Of a stretch of DNA of 64,000 nucleotides, positions 56,901-64,000 are shown piece after piece. The position numbers were made by a program, and so were the translations under genes. The notes below the pieces were generated by a model. The model was not told the DNA's origin. It was given only the letters and a program-made list of their open reading frames with translations, and did not search any database. The stretch is from Corticium candelabrum (Eukaryota > Porifera > Homoscleromorpha > Homosclerophorida > Plakinidae): assembly GCF_963422355.1 (NCBI RefSeq), contig NC_085094.1, positions 4,938,070-5,002,069 on the forward strand, written 5' to 3'. Every line of letters starts with the position of its first letter. Within the stretch, counting starts at the first letter, position 1.

Positions 56901-58197
56901 GCAAGACTGAAAGTCTGATGTGCCTAGACGTATCCGGTTTCAAGAAATTCAAGAGAGAGTTTGATGTCTGACCGTCTCAAATCAAAACAATATGTCTGCC
57001 ACGTAATACCATCTTTATTACAGGTTCTCCTAAAGCTTAGTCCACCATGTTCTACAACGCCAATTGAGACAACTGTGCTGCAAGAGAGGAACCGAGATCT
57101 CGACTTTGTCCCCCGTATGTTGATGTCATACTTCTGTCTCAATGTTTGTCTCTCATTTTGTTAACATTAGCTGAAACGTCTCGCGTGCTTCTATTCCCCA
57201 GCAGTTTATGTGATTCTGCTGTTGCTAAAGGTGCAGACTACATCAATGCAAGCTTTGTAGACGTAAGTACTGTGCATGCAATAAATCCATAGAATTTGAG
57301 ATCTCATCGGTTGCTTGTATGTGCGTTCCTCAAGGGCTACCACAAACGTAATTTCTTCATCGTGACTCAAGCTCCTCTTCCCAGCACAATAACCAACATG
57401 TGGAACATGGTGTCTCACCAGAACGTGAGTGCCATTGTCAATTTGGCTCAAGAAGATGAATTCGATCAGGTCGATGCGTCCACCCCATTACGATCATCAG
57501 ACATGGTAACATCTCTTTGTGTTTAGTACTGGCCCGATTCGGTATCACAAACATACAGAGATGTCAGCGTCGATGTTCTGTCCTCAGAAATTCAGCAATC
57601 GTTTGCAGTGCACAGAGTACTGGTAAACAGGGTAAACAAGATTTCTAAAATACAAAAATAGTGTGTCTGTGTGTAATTTTGGGTGTTTGCATCAGGGTCA
57701 GTCTTCCAATGACGTTTCCCTATTTCATTACACTGCCTGGCCGAATAATTCTCATCCCAAGGATATGGCGGGACTGTTGGATCTAATGAATCGATTGGAT
57801 CAGTGGATGAAGACGACTGGTGGAAACCGTGTGGTCGTCCATTGCTGGTACGCACAACCTTCACACTGAAAGGTTCTTATCACAAAGTGATCATTTGCAC
57901 TTAGCTCTGGTGTGGGACGAACTGGTTCGTTCTGCGCCGCCTACAATGTCATCGACCAGCTGAACAGCGAAGGCGTAGCCAACGTGCTTCACGTGACTAA
58001 AATTCTTTACAACCAGAGACCGAGAATCATACAGACACCCGTAAGTCTCATTGATCTTATACACTCACGATATTCACCTGACAGCTGGTGCATTATAGGA
58101 AGACTATGAGACTGTTTACACTATTGTCGATAACTACCAGCAATCAGACAAACCCTACTACACTATTCCTGACAAAACCTACGGCACTAACCTCTAA
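28058..58197 (+). CDS. RPTP-like receptor gene 3, complete; five Ig-FN3 cassettes and tandem PTP domains
   Basis: About 60 exons and, by hand sum, 14532 coding nt (4843 residues), a multiple of three over all proposed junctions. Order: signal peptide 28058-28172; N-terminal domain 28252-28668; cassettes 1-5 (29943-45514); FN3 G 46206-46529; split FN3 46581-46687 and 46749-46935; membrane-proximal 47000-47099 and 47269-47530; 40-nt exon 54165-54204; stalk and TM 54272-54563; juxtamembrane 54632-54786 and 54849-54925; PTP D1 55623-56965; PTP D2 57024-58197. This is the receptor PTP family: a ligand-binding ectodomain controlling tyrosine dephosphorylation at the plasma membrane. It is larger than typical RPTPs (about 1200-2500 residues) because cassettes are multiplied. 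The ligand is unknown. Weak points are the tiny D1 intron and the GC donor after the TM. Confidence 0.82.
28669..29942 (+). repeat. Gene 3 intron 2 with a ~545-bp internal tandem duplication
   Basis: About 28785-29270 and 29335-29815 are diverged copies; both include GTGCTAACT, CCTGTTTCACTCAAAACTTAA and CAACAAATATTATGCAATCA. The first part also matches the gene 2 intron near 19125-19290, so this intron was duplicated with the gene. Confidence 0.6.
29943..31982 (+). CDS. Gene 3 cassette 1 (Ig, Cys-FN3, A, B)
   Basis: Ig 29943-30266 (LRCAAF ... YSCTV); Cys-FN3 30591-30911 (WTCDIP, LSCLSG, YGCHIT, YCDNN); FN3 A 31303-31602; FN3 B 31668-31982 ([30 protein letters not shown]). All are phase 1-1. 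Closest to gene 2's cassette in the Ig and Cys-FN3 parts, which suggests this is the ancestral first cassette. Introns carry (CA)n and a MITE. Confidence 0.8.
30299..30490 (+). repeat. (CA)n tracts with (CAAA)n
   Basis: Two CA blocks (30299-30373, 30389-30426) and a CAAA/CACG-rich tail, 33 nt into the Ig-Cys-FN3 intron of cassette 1. Confidence 0.9.
30930..31238. mobile_element. hAT-like MITE in gene 3 cassette 1
   Basis: Inverted ends: AGGGGCTGATCCAGG at 30931 and CCTGTATCAGCCCCT at about 31222; GGTGGC/GCCACC also pair. There is no coding sequence. The GGGGCTGATCCAGG-type end is common in hAT-derived MITEs, so the family call is tentative. Confidence 0.55.
32048..34022 (+). CDS. Gene 3 cassette 2 (Ig, Cys-FN3, A, B, B')
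   Basis: Ig 32048-32371 (LRCNAS, YQWSV, YQCTA); Cys-FN3 32533-32853; A 32924-33223; B 33289-33603 (EPSRP); B' 33708-34022 (EPSNP). Phase 1-1 throughout. The B' exon is chimeric: its 5' two-thirds match exon 35741-36055 and its 3' end plus the following intron match exon 31668-31982. Confidence 0.82.
34088..37567 (+). CDS. Gene 3 cassette 3 (Ig, Cys-FN3, A, B, B', C, D, E, F)
   Basis: Ig 34088-34411; Cys-FN3 34567-34887; A 34957-35256; B 35322-35636; B' 35741-36055; C 36123-36440 (or 36446 with a second phase-1 donor, CGTGAGA); D 36507-36785; E 36839-37165; F 37235-37567. The first five exons are near-copies of cassette 2 at an offset of about 2033-2040 nt. The D-E intron is 53 nt with an in-frame stop. 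Confidence 0.82.
37568..38484 (+). other. Intron separating cassettes 3 and 4
   Basis: No coding signal. It opens with ATAATCTATACATAGTACAG and is repeated almost exactly at 41535-42464 (which has a 13-nt insertion near 41785) and, in diverged form, after 45514. It is part of the duplicated unit. Confidence 0.7.
38485..41534 (+). CDS. Gene 3 cassette 4 (Ig, Cys-FN3, A, B, C, D, E, F)
   Basis: Ig 38485-38808; Cys-FN3 38954-39274; A 39344-39640 (297 nt, one codon shorter than cassettes 2-3); B 39706-40020; C 40090-40413; D 40474-40752; E 40807-41133; F 41202-41534. All phase 1-1. At the C exon the upstream donor seen in cassette 3 (GAAA|GTATAC) is GAAA|GCAAAC, so the downstream C|GTGAGA is probably used. 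The 54-nt D-E intron has no stop in frame. Confidence 0.82.
42465..45514 (+). CDS. Gene 3 cassette 5, near-identical to cassette 4
   Basis: Ig 42465-42788; Cys-FN3 42934-43254; A 43324-43620; B 43686-44000; C 44070-44393; D 44454-44732; E 44787-45113; F 45182-45514. Every exon sits exactly 3980 nt after its cassette 4 counterpart. Cassette 4 and 5 proteins differ at only a few residues until exon F, where differences rise (for example [10 protein letters not shown] versus [10 protein letters not shown]). Confidence 0.82.
45515..46205 (+). other. Intron after cassette 5
   Basis: The first ~330 nt match the inter-cassette introns in diverged form; the rest is unique and shows no feature. Confidence 0.45.
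46206..47530 (+). CDS. Gene 3 FN3 G, split FN3 and membrane-proximal region
   Basis: 46206-46529 is FN3 G ([33 protein letters not shown]). 46581-46687 and 46749-46935 form the split FN3 ([27 protein letters not shown]). 47000-47099 and 47269-47530 form the membrane-proximal region ([22 protein letters not shown]). The donor at 46936 (C|GTTAGA) is non-ideal but matches the phase needed downstream. Confidence 0.7.
48170..48260 (-). mobile_element. tRNA-like SINE head
   Basis: On the minus strand, TGGCTTACAACAATTG and, ~45 nt later, GCAGGTTCAAATCC (a good B-box). No acceptor stem is evident. Confidence 0.35.
49158..49215 (+). repeat. (CA)n microsatellite
   Basis: About 29 CA units. Confidence 0.95.
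49511..49790. repeat. Large imperfect palindrome (fold-back element)
   Basis: The ~125-nt left arm (49511-49636) and right arm (49662-49790) are inverse complements with few differences, separated by ~25 nt. The arm tip is GAATCCTTCCAACC / GGTTGGAAGGATTC. It lies directly beside the (TA)n that ends the retrotransposon. No coding content; it could be a fold-back MITE. Confidence 0.8.
49791..49944 (+). repeat. (TA)n with poly(T) at the retrotransposon 3' end
   Basis: TA runs flank two T homopolymers (about 49819-49854). The run adjoins the 3' end of the minus-strand retrotransposon. Confidence 0.9.
49983..50290 (-). pseudogene. Frameshifted C-terminal tail of the retrotransposon ORF
   Basis: The continuation in a second frame reads [18 protein letters not shown], then [16 protein letters not shown] and [18 protein letters not shown], matching the fragment at 22126-22400. 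A single 1-nt indel near 50290-50310 separates it from the main ORF, so this copy is probably inactive unless that is a sequencing error. Confidence 0.7.
50281..53592 (-). CDS. Retrotransposon ORF: zinc fingers, reverse transcriptase, endonuclease start
   Basis: 1103 codons. Residues about 50-80 have a hydrophobic stretch followed by [11 protein letters not shown], which resembles 2A-like sequences of retroelements except that the NPGP Asn is His. About residues 130-190 are Cys/His motifs ([34 protein letters not shown]). The RT core follows: [46 protein letters not shown], and the active-site [11 protein letters not shown]. Then [17 protein letters not shown] (CCHC) and SRPGDVF...YFDITVRN, the PD-(D/E)XK-like endonuclease. 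The frame breaks at KGWGSS-stop, while the family tail continues in another frame from about 50270. Confidence 0.85.
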   Translation of the reverse strand: MGVSLEVYRCRIGCFAPIAHLLSTSVSEKVQLGHTTSRNRNVNAHTAPKRVRCLFSCCFCLTLAAILILRCGDVHPHPGPPTRPEEDVHSTVDLSTVRDCSSGTSDDVSVLEDLCTLSSQAASSSGVLPQCPLCASSFRDIGSLWQHINASHISRHLFPSRAFLQGHNRRLCCDCGFAYSKRFQCCRRSLGSGNRCRGLMEDPVSSLWLNGQSDQDSLSSSCENSHSDLHHDTHLSASNRPDPSCVASCPADLDLVLEGVHAASMLSPPTQDESLVFTSVMDEIASLRVQTVKHVPRSTRPLLAEVLSGEFLRACENGIWGFVRLFMFAKAVLRVPPRGGRKKRLVIKQLLLSRLRQWQQGNLVALWTAARQECQSRSTRQSVSIAKSNARRSLNLAREGRFGDAMKVLGSCGCASRDDPMVLDELKSRHPEHALPEWSDDIPPPLVVDSLAVLSALESFPRGSSPGFSQLRAQHLLDIMKGAYVPDAQLCLANLSRFMTKLLAGKCDPRIAPWLSGAPLTALLKKSGGFRPIAVGEVLRRLASKLCCASVKDRLPDVFLPTGQVGVGIRSGMESAIHTTQSFLDANWDKEDFCCLKIDMTNAFNECSRPAFLSRLRREFPELFAWAQWSYHVPSEMRYGRHQILSTAGVQQGDPLSPLLFSLVILELLDSIGAISNLHLQIWYLDDGTFFGSRESVSSLLQSVSEKGPSYGLHVNLNKCELYWPSGDQAFPLFPSQVRRLSEGVELLGSPVHGSVDFFRSSISKRVDKVLESQTLLSNLEDPQVELHLLRSCQSICKINHLLRTVTPALLTDQLRRFDVGLRRSLEIICRSSITDTAWLQATLPVRLGGLGLREAVKSAPAAYVGSCNSTKLLVQDFLRKACNSLASTNVHVPTSLLLEESESYLQSCSFLKNEHSHLLLDFNNSTQRQIQSKLDADLFNCLLNNASLRDRARLNSISTPHAGAWLRAIPNPNLGLSMLSHEFVISIRLWLGIKMFPSPPTSILCTCRQHIDPFGDHLISCGTGPERTRRHNALAEVIFQALLVENKDVVKEVRCSGSDESRPGDVFHPDFLEGKPAYFDITVRNSLQPLYVKSSSKGWGSS
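53717..53772 (+). repeat. (TA)n at the retrotransposon 5' boundary
   Basis: About 28 TA units between the minus-strand element and a plus-strand 3' fragment. Confidence 0.9.
53774..53858 (+). mobile_element. Short 3'-end fragment of a second retrotransposon
   Basis: GCAGAAATGGATGATGTTCT ... CCTGTATGTGAGTAAATAG ... GTACATGTGTGTAA closely parallels the end of the 22126-22400 copy, and is followed by (TA)n 53859-53914. Confidence 0.7.
53859..53914 (+). repeat. (TA)n microsatellite
   Basis: About 28 TA units directly after the fragment's 3' end. Confidence 0.9.
54165..54204 (+). CDS. Gene 3 40-nt exon
   Basis: TATAG|GATGCTGAAACA ... AATTAATA|GTAAAC. Encodes [13 protein letters not shown]. It is needed to link phase 0 (end of 47530) to phase 1 (start of 54272), and gene 1 has an exon of identical length and phases at 8025-8064. 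Confidence 0.65.
54272..54563 (+). CDS. Gene 3 stalk and transmembrane exon with GC donor
   Basis: Starts [10 protein letters not shown], passes through a Ser/Pro-rich stalk ([19 protein letters not shown]), then a ~24-residue helix ([26 protein letters not shown]). The donor is CTGCAG|GCAAGA, a GC-AG intron, and exon 54632 restores a basic stop-transfer sequence (RGKRKS). If the intron is kept, the protein ends after RQEPLEITS. Confidence 0.75.
54632..54925 (+). CDS. Gene 3 juxtamembrane exons
   Basis: 54632-54786 encodes [18 protein letters not shown] and an acidic/Ser-rich stretch to WETEQS. 54849-54925 encodes [20 protein letters not shown], the EF..H...L wedge-like lead-in common before a receptor PTP D1. 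Cytoplasmic. Confidence 0.75.
54926..55622 (+). other. Gene 3 intron before PTP D1
   Basis: Nothing recognised apart from AT-rich and TATG-rich patches (about 55450-55480). Confidence 0.4.
55623..56965 (+). CDS. Gene 3 tyrosine phosphatase domain D1 (catalytic motifs present)
   Basis: Exons 55623-55713, 55734-55858, 55917-55953, 56013-56110, 56170-56289, 56368-56516, 56602-56737, 56819-56965. Motifs in order: [17 protein letters not shown] (pTyr loop), [39 protein letters not shown] (WPD loop with Asp), [11 protein letters not shown] (P-loop, Cys and Arg present, split by a phase-2 intron), and QYIFIHDA (Q-loop Gln). All key residues are present, so D1 should dephosphorylate phosphotyrosine. 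Oddity: the first two exons are separated by only 17 or 20 nt (see findings). Confidence 0.85.
57024..58197 (+). CDS. Gene 3 tyrosine phosphatase domain D2 (pseudo-phosphatase-like) and C-terminus
   Basis: Exons 57024-57114, 57171-57262, 57335-57505, 57527-57631, 57696-57847, 57905-58040, 58099-58197 (TAA). Motifs: [11 protein letters not shown] (the KNRY Tyr is Asp), [34 protein letters not shown] (WPD Asp replaced by Asn), [12 protein letters not shown] (Cys and Arg kept), and PEDYETVY where the Q-loop Gln-Tyr would be (Gln lost). This is the usual state of D2 in tandem receptor PTPs: little activity, regulatory role. The tail has several Tyr ([13 protein letters not shown]) that could be phosphosites (inference). 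Confidence 0.82.
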
Positions 58198-59138
58198 AAA
58201 GTTTACATCCGTCTCCAGAATTTAAAATTCAGAGTTAAGACTGCTAGAGGTAGAAAACTAAATCAAGGTTAGAATAGAAGTTATGACGTCCTGACAAGTT
58301 AAATGTTTTTTTCAACTTTTTTCTAATTTAGTTTGTTTTGCGAAGACCCTCCTACATTATGATCTGCAATCACACATGTTGTGCTTGCATTAGTCTTAAG
58401 AATCCGTTTTGGCCATTTTTTCTTTTAGTCAATAGCTTCATGTGATTGGCTGATCCATACACTAAGAAATATTATTATCATAAAGAAACGTTGGGAACTG
58501 TTGGGAACGTAAATCTAATGTCGTTGACTATATTGCAAAGTGTACCATGGATACATCTCTGAACTAGAGGTATATCTCATATAAGAAAGACTGGCAATGG
58601 TCATGCATTATCGAAACGCTGTGCATGGCAGTGATGAGTGGATTGTGTCAATTTTGTTACAGTAAATATGCGCATGCGCATGCACAACAAAACGTCCTAC
58701 TAATATCAACAAATTTAATATGGCAATCACCAAATTAAAATTGTCGCTAAACTTTCCAGGCTACAGTACATTGTGTATAAACGTGATTTTTAGTACCACC
58801 ATTGTCTTACCTGTCTTTGCACAGCAATTCCTGGTCTCTGATCAATCATTTCTCTGTTGCAGTAACTCTGCAAATCCTTTGGCTTATAGATGCTTCAAGA
58901 CATCTAGACAACACAGATTTCATTCTCATTTCAGTACCCTAACTGCATGGGCAACTACTAGTGCTAGATAATGATCGTCAATTAACAATCTAAATTATTA
59001 TTATGCCTATTATTTTGCAAATTTGGAAATTTTGAAAAGCGGAGTTGAAGATAATCCGTTGACCACGCCCATCTTTAAGAAACGCTTATCGCTAGCATCT
59101 GGTACAAATGGTCTAGCCTTCTTAGATAATGATTATTT

Positions 59139-59317
<179 letters not shown>

Positions 59318-59394
59318 ACACACACTACTGTAGATATGCTCCGCACTACACATGTCATCTAGTAAGCGCGCGATGAAGGTCAGGCATTGCGAGG

Positions 59395-59675
59395 ACGAAC
59401 AAGAGAACAGAGTCTGAGACTCAGAGAACAACATTTAAAATAACTTGTACCGATGCTGTTGTAGCCCAGAGAGCGATAACTGTCGTACACTCTATTTTAA
59501 ACGACGACCATATCCATTCAGCTGTTCGTCGTCTACTATGTACTGACCATGCACGAGCTACTGAGCTACTGCAAGCAACTTACAGTGTCATTAGATCTAC
59601 ATCACAAATAGATCACCTTCTAGACAAAACTGCTTTCATGAGCCTCACGGATTCGGCACGGAGAAACTGCGCATG
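59395..59675 (+). other. Unrecognised open stretch without ATG start
   Basis: An open frame ending at TGA with helix-like composition (AVVAQRAITVVHSILNDD, then LLCTDHARATELLQATYS). It may be a buried transposon gene fragment. Family not recognised. Confidence 0.25.
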
Positions 59676-60627
59676 AGCAACAAGATGGTCACGTGATGTA
59701 GTTAGCAAGATAATGAAAAGGAATCTGTGCATGTTTTGTTTTATAATATTTTTGTCTGGACATGGATACACACGAACAACGCAGAGAATCGAAGCAAAGA
59801 CTGAAATTGAAACGAAAGGCTAGATGACTGAACTGTAAGGTTGCCGACGTTCGCCGCTCTGTGAACTCAAACAGCGTGTACAAACAGGACAATTTGGCGC
59901 CATTGTCTCAACTTGCAATATTCTGAACCATCACAGAGTATAACCAGAAGTAACGAATTTAGGAATTTCTACGCTAAGCAGTAAGAACTAACATTGAAGC
60001 CAACAGTTTTGCGTCTTGTAATCATTAGTGCATTGATTTAGTGCTTTTGTTTGGTATTTTGTACAATTACAGACCATATGAACGAGTTTGTTACGTCATA
60101 AACAATTTGCTCATTTGCTGTCAAACAAGGACAAAACGGCAATTTCTAGCAACTTGAAGATGAATTTAATGTTAAATTCTCTCAGAGGTAGAAAGTGTAT
60201 CAAGGAAACTGTTTAGATTGGACATTTGTGGTTTCCTGCCAGACAAACGCACTTCCATTTCTATATTGAAAGACGAACAAAATTATTTAGTTGTAGCTCT
60301 AACTCTAGGAACAAAAGTATTGCTATAGGTTGGTAGTTCAAAGTAATCATGAACGAAACTCCTGGTATCATTTTACACCATTCACACATTTTGTTTCTCA
60401 CGTGAGTAGGCTGGATTTATAATTTTGCAAGAGTCTGTATATCTCGACATGACAAGGGAGAGGTTCTCTTCGATCGCCAACTAGCAAGTGAACTGTGACA
60501 AACATCTGTAGGCGTGGGCAACACTTTTCTCACAAGTTGGTATTTCTAGCCACCACGTTCTACTCTCTAGCTAGCTAGAGTAGAGTTTCTACTGAATTTT
60601 TATTATAGTCTACGTTTGCTGAGTCTC

Positions 60628-64000
<3,373 letters not shown>

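Noticed and set aside
18375..58197. Genes 2 and 3 as one giant gene
   Set aside because: Gene 3 has its own signal peptide, N-terminal domain exons and a duplicated upstream region, so two genes are simpler. A hybrid transcript cannot be excluded without RNA.

Overview
This is animal nuclear DNA. It has multi-exon genes with GT-AG introns (many only 50-120 nt), immunoglobulin (Ig) and fibronectin type III (FN3) receptor modules, metazoan-type receptor tyrosine phosphatase domains, long (CA)n/(GT)n and (TA)n microsatellites, and several eukaryotic transposon classes. An early-branching marine invertebrate, plausibly a sponge, fits best; this is inference and no species is claimed.

The main content is a head-to-tail cluster of four paralogous receptor protein tyrosine phosphatase (RPTP)-like genes, all on the + strand. 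Gene 1 (1-9228) enters the window mid-gene and has Ig, Cys-FN3, a run of FN3 exons, a membrane-proximal region and a Ser/Pro stalk, but no phosphatase exons. Gene 2 (18375-23264) has a signal peptide, an N-terminal domain, Ig, Cys-FN3 and five FN3 exons, then stops where transposon debris begins. Gene 3 (28058-58197) appears complete, with about 60 exons and about 4840 residues by hand count. It has a signal peptide, an N-terminal domain, five Ig-FN3 cassettes, a membrane-proximal region, one transmembrane helix, and tandem phosphatase domains D1 (catalytic residues present) and D2 (pseudo-phosphatase). Gene 4 (60628-64000, running off the end) is a compact relative without an Ig exon.

The shared module order is signal, N-terminal domain, Ig, Cys-FN3, FN3 types A-B-C-D-E-F-G, split FN3, membrane-proximal region, 40-nt exon, stalk/TM, then PTP D1-D2. 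Nearly every ectodomain exon is bounded by phase-1 introns, so cassettes can be added, lost or skipped in frame. In gene 3 they have recently multiplied: two copies of a ~3.98-kb, eight-exon cassette are nearly identical, and a ~2.04-kb duplication has its crossover inside an FN3 exon.

Mobile DNA fills the spaces. 9.2-18.3 kb holds a minus-strand UBX/HECT-like ligase gene interrupted by a Tc1/IS630-type transposon, a SINE and a 13-bp minisatellite. 23.3-28.0 kb holds a decayed Helitron helicase and a duplicated copy of the gene 2 upstream region. The gene 3 intron at 47.5-54.2 kb holds a nearly full-length minus-strand non-LTR retrotransposon with a restriction-like endonuclease, lying between (TA)n tracts, and a large palindrome.

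The most notable points are the fast-evolving modular receptor cluster (a candidate recognition system; function is inference), a putative 17- or 20-nt intron inside phosphatase D1, a GC-AG intron directly after the transmembrane helix whose retention would give a phosphatase-less receptor, and signs of (TA)n-targeted retrotransposition.
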